From Candidatus Ribeiella danica (GTDB lineage: Bacteria > Chloroflexota > Chloroflexia > Chloroflexales > Roseiflexaceae), in assembly GCA_016717335.1 (NCBI GenBank), contig JADKFS010000011.1, forward strand, positions 186,001 to 250,000: DNA of 64,000 nt. Reading direction: 5' to 3'. The position numbers and the translations under genes are program-made. The notes beneath the pieces are model-generated. The model saw only the letters and a list, made by a program, of their open reading frames with translations, was not told the origin of the DNA and searched no databases. Positions 16,534 to 24,392 of this stretch are shown in pieces; the stretch's first letter is position 1; every line of letters starts with the position of its first letter.

Positions 16534-18246
16534 CTACACGCGCCGCAGGTGTGCGTAGCGCGGCGTCCACATCATTGCATCGACGCGCTGTGCCAGCTCC
16601 TCGGGCGAGCTTGGGTCGGCCACGCCGTCCTGCTGCGCCTGCGCGCCGACCGCCAGCGCGACGCGCCGCGAGACCTGGCGCACATCCTCCAGCGAGGGTA
16701 GCAGCGGAGCGTGCGGGTCGAGCCGGGCGGGCGAGAGCCCACTCAGCGCGCGCGCGGCGGCCACGAACATCGCGTCTGTCACGCGCCGCGCGCCGGACGC
16801 GATCACGGCCAGGCCCACGCCGGGGAAGACGAACACGTTGTTGCACTGGCTGATGTGAATCGTCCGCCCGCCCCAGTGCGCCTCGGGGAACGGGCTGCCG
16901 GTGGCCACCAGCGCGCGCCCGTCGGTCCACTCCAGCAGGTCGGCCGGCGTGGCCTCGCACTTCGAGGTTGGGTTGGAGAGCGGGAAGATGATCGGCCGGT
17001 CGGTGTGGCTCGCCATCTCGCGCACGATCGGCTCGCTGAAGGCGCCCGGCTGGGCGGCCGTGCCGATCAGGATCGTCGGGTGAACTTGCTTGACCACGTC
17101 CAGCAGCGTGACGCCGCGCGGGCGGCCCAGGTGGAGCGCGATCGCGCGCGCCTGTGGCTGGGCGAACTCGCGCTTGCCCGGGTCCAGGTCCAGCCGGCCG
17201 TCGTGCACCGGGCCATGGCTGTCGACCAGCCAGATCGCCGCCTTGGCCTGCTCCTTCGTGCGCCCCTCGCTGACCATCGCGGTCACGATCTGCTCGCAGA
17301 TCCCGGTCGCGGCCGAGCCGGCGCCCAGGATGACGATCTGCTGATCGCTGAGCTGGCGGCCGGTGACGGATGTGGCCGCCAGCAGCGCCGCCAGCGTCAC
17401 CGCGCCGGTGCCCTGGATGTCGTCGTTGAAGCTGCACAGGCGGTCGCGGTAGCGGTCGAGCAGCCGTCGCGCATTCTGCTTGGCGAAGTCCTCCCACTGC
17501 AGCAGCGCTGTGGGGAAGACGCGCATCACCCCCTGGACGAACGCCTCGACGAAGTCGTCGTACTCCTGCCCGCGCACCCGCTCGTGGCGCCAGCCCAGGT
17601 ACAGCGGGTCGTCCAGCAGCTCCTGGTTGTCGGTGCCGACGTCGAGAATGATCGGCAGCGTCGTGGCGGGGAAGATGCCGGCGCACAGCGAGTAGAGCGT
17701 GAGCTTGCCGACGGGGATGCCCATGCCGCCGATCCCCAGGTCGCCCAGCCCCAGGATGCGCTCGCCGTCGGTCACGACGATCACGCGCACGTCGGCGTAC
17801 GGCGCGCTGCGGAGCATCGAGTCGATCGAGTCGCGATAGGGGTAGGAGATGTACAGGCCGCGCGGCCGGCGGTAGATGTGGCTGTAGTGCTGGGAGGCGA
17901 TGCCTACGATCGGCGTGTAGACGATCGGCAGCATCTCGGTGATATGCTCTTGCAGCAGCCGGTAGTACAGCGTCTCGTTGCGATCCTGCAGGCCGGTCAA
18001 AAAGATGTAGCGCTCCTGCGCGGTGGTCTTCTGCTGGTAGTTCTCGTAGGTGCGCCTGAGCTGCTCCTCCATCGTTGCCACGTTCGGCGGCAGCAGACCC
18101 AGCAGGTGCAGATCTTTGCGCTCCTCTTCCGGAAAGGCGCTGCCCTTGTTCAGCATCGGGCACTCGAGGGCCAGGTATCCGGTCAGCGGTGTCTCTAGAA
18201 TATCTTCGCCGGTCTGCTCATCGCGAGTCAGTTTCAACTTCATCAT
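16534..18246 (-). CDS. maeA: NAD(P)-dependent malic enzyme
   Basis: A 570-residue decarboxylating malate dehydrogenase (malate to pyruvate, CO2 and NAD(P)H). '[20 protein letters not shown]' opens the malic domain; the catalytic Tyr is in '[11 protein letters not shown]', the signature '[11 protein letters not shown]' carries the metal acids, and '[12 protein letters not shown]' is the dinucleotide site. Length and order match the large (SfcA/eukaryotic-like) class. GGAG is 6 bp before the first of two ATGs. It would feed pyruvate to the ferredoxin oxidoreductases further along. No close operon partner. Confidence 0.95.
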   Translation of the reverse strand: MMKLKLTRDEQTGEDILETPLTGYLALECPMLNKGSAFPEEERKDLHLLGLLPPNVATMEEQLRRTYENYQQKTTAQERYIFLTGLQDRNETLYYRLLQEHITEMLPIVYTPIVGIASQHYSHIYRRPRGLYISYPYRDSIDSMLRSAPYADVRVIVVTDGERILGLGDLGIGGMGIPVGKLTLYSLCAGIFPATTLPIILDVGTDNQELLDDPLYLGWRHERVRGQEYDDFVEAFVQGVMRVFPTALLQWEDFAKQNARRLLDRYRDRLCSFNDDIQGTGAVTLAALLAATSVTGRQLSDQQIVILGAGSAATGICEQIVTAMVSEGRTKEQAKAAIWLVDSHGPVHDGRLDLDPGKREFAQPQARAIALHLGRPRGVTLLDVVKQVHPTILIGTAAQPGAFSEPIVREMASHTDRPIIFPLSNPTSKCEATPADLLEWTDGRALVATGSPFPEAHWGGRTIHISQCNNVFVFPGVGLAVIASGARRVTDAMFVAAARALSGLSPARLDPHAPLLPSLEDVRQVSRRVALAVGAQAQQDGVADPSSPEELAQRVDAMMWTPRYAHLRRV

Positions 18247-18410
18247 GAGCCGCTCCTTTCGCCCCTCGCACTACGTGACAAAGCCGCGGCACAGCTCTGT
18301 CGTCACAGATCTGCTTCCAGCATCGGATGGCAGGCGCCGCAGTTGTCTCATCATATGCGGTTGAGTCGGGGCGTTTGGAGAACGTATCTACATTAAGGGG
18401 AAAGATCTCT

Positions 18411-19256
18411 TCACTCGGGCGAGGCCTGCTCGATCAGCCGCAGCACCGCGTCGGTCGGCGCGAAGTCGAAGCGCACGTCGCCGATCTCCTCGCGGATTCG
18501 TGCGGCGCGGGCGGCCAGCTCTTGCTGCGCCGGCTGCTTGACCTTCCACTCGCCGCGGCCCTGCTTGACGATCAGCTCGTAGTTGCTGATCACCACCAGC
18601 GCGACTCTGGCTCCGCCCGCGAGCTGGCGCGCCGCTTCCAGCGCATCGACCAGCGCCTGGTAGACCGCGGTGGGCTCGGTCGCGCCCGCCACCACGCGCG
18701 TCCCCGCCCGGCGTCCGATCGGTGTGTCGAGCGCCCACTGCACCGGCCGCCGCCCGGCCGGCGAGCAGAGCGCCAGCACCCATTCGTCGGCCGGGCGCTC
18801 GACGGCCCGCTGCGCCTCGCTGGTCGCGTAGGCGCGCGTGGCGGCAGCGTTTGACGCCGCGTCGACCCGCTCGTTGCGCGGGTCGCCGCTGTGGCCTTTG
18901 ACCCACTCGAAGGTGATCGTGTGCCGCCGCGCGGCGGCAGCCATGCGCTCCCAGAGCGCGCGATTCTTCTGCGCTGGGGCGCCGCCGTCGAGCAGCCGCT
19001 TGAGCCCTTCGATCACGTAGGTCGAGTCGGCCCGCAGCGTCACGCGGCACGGGCGCTTGAGCGACTCGAGCGCCCGGATGGCCGCCAGCAGCTCCATGGC
19101 GTTGTTGGTGGTGGCGCCGGGCTCCTCGCCGCTGAGCAGCTTCTCTTTGCCGCCGTGCTGCAGCAGCGCGGCCCATCCGCCCGGCCCGGGGTTGCCGCGC
19201 GCCGCGCCGTCGGTCGTGACGATCACATCCGGCAGATGTTCCGTGCTAGTATTCAT
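18411..19256 (-). CDS. rnhA: RNase HI with a second, degenerate RNase H-like half
   Basis: A 281-residue protein. Residues 10-145 form an RNase HI with all four catalytic acids (D16 in TTDGAARG, E55 in AMELLAAI, D77 in RADSTYV, D132 in NERVDAASN) and the mobile-loop H122. It cleaves RNA in RNA-DNA hybrids. The C-terminal half (about 170-281; 'EPTAVYQALVDALEAARQL', 'VVISNYELIVKQGRGEWKVK') has the same order of helix and strands as RVT_3-type RNase H domains, but the acid of the D-S motif is absent, so it may be a dead copy used for binding. A TATAAT ends 6 bp before the ATG and no Shine-Dalgarno is present, so the transcript may be leaderless. Confidence 0.85.
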   Translation of the reverse strand: MNTSTEHLPDVIVTTDGAARGNPGPGGWAALLQHGGKEKLLSGEEPGATTNNAMELLAAIRALESLKRPCRVTLRADSTYVIEGLKRLLDGGAPAQKNRALWERMAAAARRHTITFEWVKGHSGDPRNERVDAASNAAATRAYATSEAQRAVERPADEWVLALCSPAGRRPVQWALDTPIGRRAGTRVVAGATEPTAVYQALVDALEAARQLAGGARVALVVISNYELIVKQGRGEWKVKQPAQQELAARAARIREEIGDVRFDFAPTDAVLRLIEQASPE

Positions 19257-19262
19257 CGGGGC

Positions 19263-19268
19263 ATTATA
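19263..19268 (-). promoter_or_regulatory. -10 box of the RNase H gene, implying a leaderless mRNA
   Basis: A perfect TATAAT reading leftward, with its last base 7 nt from the A of the ATG. Transcription would start at or next to the start codon. No clear -35 box is visible. Confidence 0.5.
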
Positions 19269-19320
19269 CCTTGAATACCCCTCCCGGTGCCCCCTCCCCT
19301 TCACGAACGTTGAACATTAG

Positions 19321-19432
19321 ATCGGGTATTCATAAACCCGTCGGGTCGGCCGTGGAGGACGGTTCGTCACGCGCTGCCATCGCCCGCCGACCCGACGGGT
19401 TTCATGGCGCGATATACCCGATTATTTCGGTC
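19321..19432. repeat. Long interrupted inverted repeat
   Basis: Outer arms ATCGGGTAT / ATACCCGAT (19321-19329, about 19423-19431) and inner arms AAACCCGTCGGGTCGGC / GCCGACCCGACGGGTTT (19335-19351, 19386-19402) around a 34-nt loop. It lies between the cupredoxin 3' end and the RNase H promoter. It could be a transcript-end structure or a small mobile remnant. Confidence 0.7.
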
Positions 19433-19444
19433 ATCTTCATCCAG

Positions 19445-19522
19445 GGGAGGCAGAGCAGCGCAGCGCAGCACCACCACGAATCCCCCTCTCCCTTCATGGG
19501 AGAGGGGGCAGGAGGGCAAGGG
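19445..19522. repeat. Composite hairpin element, copy G (right half only)
   Basis: CAGCACCACCACGAATCCCC-type joint followed by the CCCCCTCTCCC/GGGAGAGGGGG stem (19482-19508) and a CAGGAGGGC flank. The middle palindrome is missing its left arm, so this looks like a truncated copy. Confidence 0.7.
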
Positions 19523-19533
19523 CCGCGAGCAGA

Positions 19534-20079
19534 TCACGGCGTGACGACGAGCGGCGTGACCATGCCGTGCTTGAAGTGCGACAGAATATTACAGAGCAGC
19601 AGATACTTGCCCGGCTCGAGCTTCAACGTCACGGAGCCGGAATTGCCCGGCCGCAGCTCGGACACTTCGCCCAAGCTGTTGATCTTATCTTCCGGCAGCT
19701 GGTTGATGCCGGCATCGTACGGCAGCGCATCGGGAGCAAGATCGGTCCTGACGACCAGCATCTCATGTTCTAGGTCGGTGGCTGTGTTCGTCACATTGAA
19801 CGTGACCTCGCCTGCCTTGACGCTGCTGGTATCTGAGGTGACGCCATAGGTTTTGAGCTTGACCTGGACGGTGGCCGGCTTGCCGGCGCCAGAGGGGGAG
19901 GGCTTGGCAGCGCTGACGGCGATCGGTCGCGCTGTTGGGGCAGGCGCAGGCTGTGCGGCTGCGGGTGGCTTGGGATCGGCCGCCGCGGGTGGCGCTTTCG
20001 AACCGCCACAGGCTGCGAGTGTCAACATACCCCCGAGGACGAGCGCTTGGAACAGCCGACCGATGATCGCTTTGGGCAT
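19534..20079 (-). CDS. Cupredoxin-domain lipoprotein (plastocyanin/sulfocyanin-like)
   Basis: A 181-residue exported protein. The signal peptide ends in LTLAAC with the lipidated Cys, then an Ala/Pro linker (about 30-60) and a cupredoxin barrel. Likely copper ligands are the His in 'DLEHEM', and the Cys, His and Met of 'LLCNILSHFKHGM', the C-x(n)-H-x(n)-M order of blue copper proteins. It probably carries electrons outside the membrane. GGAG precedes the ATG at 20079; 67 upstream in-frame residues were rejected as non-homologous. CsoR (copper-type repressor) is encoded 2 kb away, but no direct link is shown. Confidence 0.82.
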   Translation of the reverse strand: MPKAIIGRLFQALVLGGMLTLAACGGSKAPPAAADPKPPAAAQPAPAPTARPIAVSAAKPSPSGAGKPATVQVKLKTYGVTSDTSSVKAGEVTFNVTNTATDLEHEMLVVRTDLAPDALPYDAGINQLPEDKINSLGEVSELRPGNSGSVTLKLEPGKYLLLCNILSHFKHGMVTPLVVTP

Positions 20080-20746
20080 TGCCTTCTCTCCTTCTATACG
20101 AATACCACTAGCGCGCACAAAGCGCGCATTCACCCCATGCGCCGGAGCGTGCTTGAGACAGGCCGCTCGTAGCCACGTGTAGATCGTGCGGGGCCCTCCG
20201 CAGCCGCCATTCGCAGATTTTATCGCGCTGCACACCCGCCGACTGAATGAGAGCATACGAAACAGGGCACGGCTCATCACAGCCGTGCGAGAGTGTGCCT
20301 ACTACAGCGCCCCGAGCATTTGGAGTGCTAGAGCGACACAAGTACTGTGCTTCCTACGTCGGAGTAGTCTCCGGCCCAGGATAGAGTGACGTCGATCGAG
20401 CTTGATATGGAGGTATCTAATGGCGTGATGAGATGATAACGAAGAAAACGCTGCTGGATCGTTATCAAACAGCAATGTGAGGTTAAAAGAAGACAACGTT
20501 TGACTGTCGAATGAGAACAAGTGTTCTTAATGTTGGCAGGCTATATACTCGATTTGGGGGATAGTCAGCGCGGTTATTTCCGCATATAATGAGGGTAGAT
20601 ACGAATTGACACAAGGATTCTGCCCGGTTTCCGGGCAAGGTCTCGCTTAAGGTAGGGTTTGTTACGTTCGGGATGACTCATGCCGGGGCTTTGAGCCGTA
20701 ACGTCCGTAAGCGCCCTGCCTCTGTTGAGCTACGCCGAGGTTGTCT
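20080..20746. other. 667-bp gap, no gene; hairpin at 20621-20637
   Basis: Separates the divergent cupredoxin and L,D-transpeptidase genes. Part of it (20380-20600) is AT-richer. TATAAT at 20585-20590 and TTGACA at 20606-20611 are each perfect but wrongly ordered to form one promoter. A TGCCCGG/CCGGGCA hairpin (20621-20637) follows. A small RNA is possible but not demonstrated. Confidence 0.4.
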
Positions 20747-21988
20747 ATGCATTCTACGCACCGCCGCTTCGCGCTTACGCTGCTCGTCGTCGCAGGCCTG
20801 CTGGTTCTCACCACTGCGCTGCCGCGCCCGACGTCGGCCTGGCGCGCGACGGAGGTAGCCGACTTCGTTGCGCCGCTCTCGCCTGGCGAGGCACAGGCCC
20901 GTGTCGCCGCGGCGCAGCAGGCCGATCGCCAGCAACGCGCCGATCTGGCACGCCGCCTCGGCGCGACCTCGGCCGCGACGCTGCCGATGGTCCAGAGCAT
21001 GTTCTTCGCGCAGACCGACCACCACGTGAGCGACCGGGCCGGCTTTCTGACGTTCTGGCGCGAGCAGGGCGGGGCGCTGCTGTTCGGCTATCCGATCAGC
21101 GAGGAGATCGTCGAGGGCGGACGGATCGTGCAGTACTTCGAGCGCGCGCGGCTCGAGTACCACCCGGAGCGCCTGGGGACCGATGATCAGGTGGAGCTCT
21201 CGCTGCTCGGGCGCGAGCTGACCGACGGCCGCGCCTTCCCCGACGGCGCGCCGGATGGCGGGGCGATGTACTTTCCCGAGACCCGGCACACGCTCAGCGG
21301 TAAGTTTCTGAAATTCTGGCTCAAGCGCGGCGGCCTGCCGATCTTCGGCTACCCGATCAGCGAGCCGTTCGAGGAGGCCAGCCCGGCCGACGGCCAGGTA
21401 CGCGTGACACAGTACTTCGAGCGCGCGCGGTTCGAGTACCACCCGGAGGAGCTGGGCGGCTTCTACCAGCAGGAAGAGCGCGCGCTGGGCCTGCAGCTCG
21501 CGGCGCTGCACGAAGTCCAGCTGGCCGATCTCGGGCGGCAGGCGGCCCAGCGCCGCGGCTACGGCTTCGCGCAGAGCCTGCAGCTCTTCGGCGCGCCATC
21601 CTGGTCGCCGACGATCTGGCCGCGGCGGATCGACGTCAACCTGTCTTCCCAGTCGCTCGTCGCCTATGAGGGAGATACGCCGGTCTACCATGCGCCGGTG
21701 GCGACCGGCAAAGACGGCTTCAACACGCCAACCGGCTCATACGCGATCTACAGCAAGTACCCGATCGAGACGATGACCGGCTCGGCCGGCGGTGAGACTT
21801 GGTATGTGCCCGATATCCCGTGGGTTCAGTATGTCGTCGGCGGGGTCGCGCTGCACGGCACCTACTGGCACGACCAGTGGGGCACCGGCCTGCGCATGTC
21901 ACACGGCTGCATCAACCTGAATATCGATGACGCGCAGTGGCTGTACGAGTGGGCCGATGTCGGCACCGCGGTGGATATTCACTACTGA
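20747..21988 (+). CDS. Secreted L,D-transpeptidase (YkuD) with two repeat modules
   Basis: A 413-residue exported enzyme that would crosslink peptidoglycan through 3-3 bonds or attach proteins. The signal peptide covers residues 1-31. Two copies of a ~55-residue module follow (starts near 80 and 165): 'FWREQGGALLFGYPISEE' ... 'QYFERARLEYHPE' and 'FWLKRGGLPIFGYPISEP' ... 'QYFERARFEYHPE'. These are common in exported Chloroflexota proteins and are probably wall- or polymer-binding. The YkuD domain (about 285-413) has 'GVALHGTYWH' and the catalytic 'SHGCINL' with Cys and His. GAGG is 6 bp before the ATG. Its 3' end overlaps csoR by 7 bp, tail to tail. Confidence 0.9.
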   Translation: MHSTHRRFALTLLVVAGLLVLTTALPRPTSAWRATEVADFVAPLSPGEAQARVAAAQQADRQQRADLARRLGATSAATLPMVQSMFFAQTDHHVSDRAGFLTFWREQGGALLFGYPISEEIVEGGRIVQYFERARLEYHPERLGTDDQVELSLLGRELTDGRAFPDGAPDGGAMYFPETRHTLSGKFLKFWLKRGGLPIFGYPISEPFEEASPADGQVRVTQYFERARFEYHPEELGGFYQQEERALGLQLAALHEVQLADLGRQAAQRRGYGFAQSLQLFGAPSWSPTIWPRRIDVNLSSQSLVAYEGDTPVYHAPVATGKDGFNTPTGSYAIYSKYPIETMTGSAGGETWYVPDIPWVQYVVGGVALHGTYWHDQWGTGLRMSHGCINLNIDDAQWLYEWADVGTAVDIHY

Positions 21989-22260
21989 GAGACTTTGCTG
22001 CCGGTCTCGAAGAGCTGCAGCAGCTCGCGGATCACGCGCTCGCGCTCGGACGAGTCGTCGCTGCGGATGGCGGTGGTGACGCAGCCCTCCAGGTGGCGCT
22101 CCAGCACGACGCTGTTAAACTTCTCGAGCGCGCGCTGCACCGCCGTCGTCTGCTTGATGATGTCGACGCAGTACTCATCGTCCTCGATCATGCGCTGGAT
22201 GCCGCGCACGTGCCCCTCGATCGTCTTCAGCCGGTTCAAAAGCTGGTTCTTCGTATCCAA
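21982..22260 (-). CDS. csoR: CsoR-family metal-sensing repressor
   Basis: A 92-residue all-helical repressor. The copper-site residues are in place: Cys in 'DDEYCVDII' and His and Cys in 'LERHLEGCVTTAI' (the C-H-C set of CsoR). The TTG start at 22260 is supported by GGAGG 6 bp upstream; no ATG is available. Its own promoter carries a G/C-tract palindrome resembling known CsoR operators, so autoregulation is likely. No copper ATPase or chaperone lies next to it. It could also be a persulfide (CstR) or formaldehyde (FrmR) sensor, but the His-Cys pair favours Cu(I). Confidence 0.85.
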   Translation of the reverse strand: MDTKNQLLNRLKTIEGHVRGIQRMIEDDEYCVDIIKQTTAVQRALEKFNSVVLERHLEGCVTTAIRSDDSSERERVIRELLQLFETGSKVSQ

Positions 22261-22274
22261 TGGCTACCTCCCCA

Positions 22275-22300
22275 CCACCCCATCCCAGGGGGGTGGGGAT
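22275..22300 (-). promoter_or_regulatory. Putative CsoR operator
   Basis: ACCACCCCATCCCAGGGGGG followed by TGGGGA: C-tract and G-tract halves around an A/T-poor centre, as in mycobacterial and Bacillus CsoR sites. It lies between the -10 box and the csoR ribosome site, where binding would block transcription. Confidence 0.6.
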
Positions 22301-22329
22301 ATTATAGTGATCGCCATGGCGATCGTCAA
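22301..22329 (-). promoter_or_regulatory. csoR promoter, TTGACG-17 bp-TATAAT
   Basis: Reading leftward: TTGACG (22329-22324), a 17-bp spacer, TATAAT (22306-22301). The spacer contains the perfect palindrome GATCGCCATGGCGATC. One of the two best promoters in the window. Confidence 0.8.
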
Positions 22330-22344
22330 ATATAATTTTCTACC

Positions 22345-22425
22345 AGGGGCGGGGCTGAAATGTGGCTGGCGCCAGCCAAAAAGCCCCCTCTCCCGCGCGG
22401 AAGAGGGGGTAGGGGTGAGGGCCCT
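22345..22425. repeat. Composite hairpin element, copy H (short)
   Basis: A perfect 16-bp palindrome TGGCTGGCGCCAGCCA (22363-22378) and a CCCCCTCTCCC...AAGAGGGGG stem (22384-22409) with the flank TAGGGGTGAGGGC. It lies between the hydrolase 3' end and the csoR promoter. Confidence 0.75.
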
Positions 22426-22432
22426 GCAGCGG

Positions 22433-23266
22433 CTAGCCGACGACGCTGCTGCTTCTTTGGCGCTGGCGGACGCGCGGCATCGTGCGGGGGGCATCCTGCT
22501 TGAGGAAGCGCAGGAGCGTGTCGTTGAACAGCTCGGCCTCGTCGAGGAACGGGAAGTGGTGGCTCTCAGGCATTACAACGACTTCGGCGCTGGGGACATT
22601 GTCGAACAGATCGGCCTGGTTCGGCTGCACGATCGCGTCGCGGCCGCCGTGGACGATCAGCGTCGGGACGGTCAGGCGCGACAGCTCGGGCCGCAGGTCG
22701 GTGCGCCACATCGACCCGACCGCGCGGCGCAGCGTTGTCGAACTCGACTTCACGCTGTCGTCCAGGATCTCGTGGACAGCCGGGTCGTTCGTCTCGCCCA
22801 GGAACAGCCGAAACATATAGCGGCGAAACCAGGGCACGCGCGCGAACGCGTCGGCGAGCACGGGCCGGTCGGTCAGCTTGAGCAGCCACGACAGCGAGTC
22901 GCCGACGATTGGCGCGCCCACCGCCACAACGCGGCTGATCCGCTTGGGGTGGTTGATGGCGGTCTTGAGAGCCACCATGCCGCCCATCGAGTGCCCGACC
23001 AGCGAGACGCGGTCGATGCCGAGCTCGTCCAGGAACCGGATCACCTGGTCGGAGTAGCTCTGGATGCTTTCGGTCGAGGAGTGCCGATTTGTGTCGCCAA
23101 ACCCCCAGAAGTCGAACGAGTAGGTTCGAAAATGCTCCGCGACCCGCTCGATCGTCGGGAACCAGTAGCGCCAGCTGCCGAGCCAGCCATGGAGAAAGAG
23201 CACTGGCCGACCATGTCCGAAGACTTCATAGTGGACCACTTGCTGATCGACGACCATGATACTCAT
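22433..23266 (-). CDS. Alpha/beta hydrolase
   Basis: A 277-residue alpha/beta-hydrolase fold enzyme. The oxyanion-side motif is HGWLGS, the nucleophile elbow is GHSMGG (Ser about residue 93), the acid lies in 'HGGRDAIV', and the catalytic His in 'PESHHFPFLDE'. Family members hydrolyse esters, lactones or C-C bonds; no specific substrate can be assigned. The last 20 residues are basic and outside the fold. No strong ribosome site before either possible ATG (23266 or 23257). No partner gene. Confidence 0.88.
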   Translation of the reverse strand: MSIMVVDQQVVHYEVFGHGRPVLFLHGWLGSWRYWFPTIERVAEHFRTYSFDFWGFGDTNRHSSTESIQSYSDQVIRFLDELGIDRVSLVGHSMGGMVALKTAINHPKRISRVVAVGAPIVGDSLSWLLKLTDRPVLADAFARVPWFRRYMFRLFLGETNDPAVHEILDDSVKSSSTTLRRAVGSMWRTDLRPELSRLTVPTLIVHGGRDAIVQPNQADLFDNVPSAEVVVMPESHHFPFLDEAELFNDTLLRFLKQDAPRTMPRVRQRQRSSSVVG

Positions 23267-23478
23267 TGGAGTGTCCGTCTGTGTTGGCGGCGGCTCTGGT
23301 GGCTGGAAGCGCAGAGAGGGTCTACGTCTTACTATACCATAGAACCGTCGCGGCTATCATGTTGGATATGGGATCAACAACGAGATCGGGTTTGCGGCGT
23401 CCACACGTTGCATGATCATGAACGTACTATCTCAGGCACTTTACGCTTTGACCACCCCTGAGAGCCGGCCCTGCAATC

Positions 23479-23570
23479 TCACGCTGGCGGCGCAGAGCTT
23501 GTGGGGGGCATTGTGGGGGTTTCGGCAAAGCCGAAACCCCCACAACCCGCAGCTCTTGATACCAGCGTGA
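23479..23570. repeat. Composite hairpin element, copy I; in gap 23267-23576
   Basis: A perfect 16-bp inverted repeat TTGTGGGGGTTTCGGC / GCCGAAACCCCCACAA (23511-23526, 23530-23545), nested inside AGAGCT/AGCTCT and an outer TCACGCTGG / CCAGCGTGA pair (23479-23487, 23562-23570). The whole can fold as one long hairpin. The rest of the gap shows nothing. Confidence 0.8.
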
Positions 23571-23576
23571 CCGGCG

Positions 23577-24221
23577 CTAGGCCCCGCTGCTGGGGCGCGT
23601 GCGCAGAACAGATAGGTTCGACTCGCGCTCGTGGAGCGAGCGCCGCAGCCGCCACTGCAGCATCGCAATCTCTTCGGAGATGCTGCGCAGGTTCTGCATC
23701 TCTTGCTCGAGCTCTTCCAGCAGCGCGCCGGCCTGCAGCCCGGCCATGACATTCGCGCGATCCTGCGAGAGCGTGCCCACGCGCTCCTGGATCGACGCGA
23801 GCAGTCCCATCAGGTTGGCCCACGACTCGTTATCCTGAGCGGCACGGACGCGCGCGCCGTGCTGGCGGCCGTCGGTCCACTCTCGAAGCTGGCCCTGCAG
23901 ATCGCCCAGCCGCGCCTCGAGCTGCTGGATGCTCGTCTCCGCGCTGATCGCGGTCTGCTGGTCGGCGGTGCGCGCCTGGTCGGCGCTCTGCGCGATCGAG
24001 GCGAGCTGATCTTGCAGGTGCATGAGCGAGGAGCCGAGCTGGGTCTGGCGGGTGGTCACGGCCTCCTGCTCGCTCAGCAGATCCAGCAGCATCTCGCGGA
24101 GCTGCGAGGTTTCGCCCGCGACACGCGCCGCCTGCTGCTGGAGCAGGTGCGGCACGAACCAGAGCAGCAGCGCCAGCAGGGCCAGGACCATAATTCCAAG
24201 GGCGACAAATAACGCAGTCAT
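23577..24221 (-). CDS. Membrane-anchored coiled-coil protein, unknown function
   Basis: A 214-residue protein: one N-terminal hydrophobic helix (residues 3-25, 'ALFVALGIMVLALLALLLWF') and then almost continuous Gln/Glu/Leu-rich coiled coil from about 30 to 200. The layout resembles DUF/RmuC- or LapA-type anchors but I find no family motif. GGAGG lies 6 bp before the ATG. It could be a scaffold or cell-envelope spacer. Divergent from the lipoprotein gene downstream. Confidence 0.65.
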   Translation of the reverse strand: MTALFVALGIMVLALLALLLWFVPHLLQQQAARVAGETSQLREMLLDLLSEQEAVTTRQTQLGSSLMHLQDQLASIAQSADQARTADQQTAISAETSIQQLEARLGDLQGQLREWTDGRQHGARVRAAQDNESWANLMGLLASIQERVGTLSQDRANVMAGLQAGALLEELEQEMQNLRSISEEIAMLQWRLRRSLHERESNLSVLRTRPSSGA

Positions 24222-24323
24222 ACGATGCCTCCTGATCTACTTGGATTATATGCAGAGAGTGGGCCTCGGGTCAATGCGCTACGGCGCCTGAGGATGACAT
24301 ATGCATTACACCAACGCGGGCCG

Positions 24324-24352
24324 TTGACAACATGTTCGTGCGCTTCTATAAT
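24324..24352 (+). promoter_or_regulatory. Consensus promoter TTGACA-17 bp-TATAAT
   Basis: TTGACA at 24324-24329 and TATAAT at 24347-24352 with exactly 17 bp between. Transcription would start near 24359, giving a 34-nt leader before the lipoprotein ATG. A perfect sigma-70 promoter, rare in this window. Confidence 0.88.
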
Positions 24353-24392
24353 GCTGCGGCGAATGCCCACTTGTGAGGTTAAGGAATCCACG

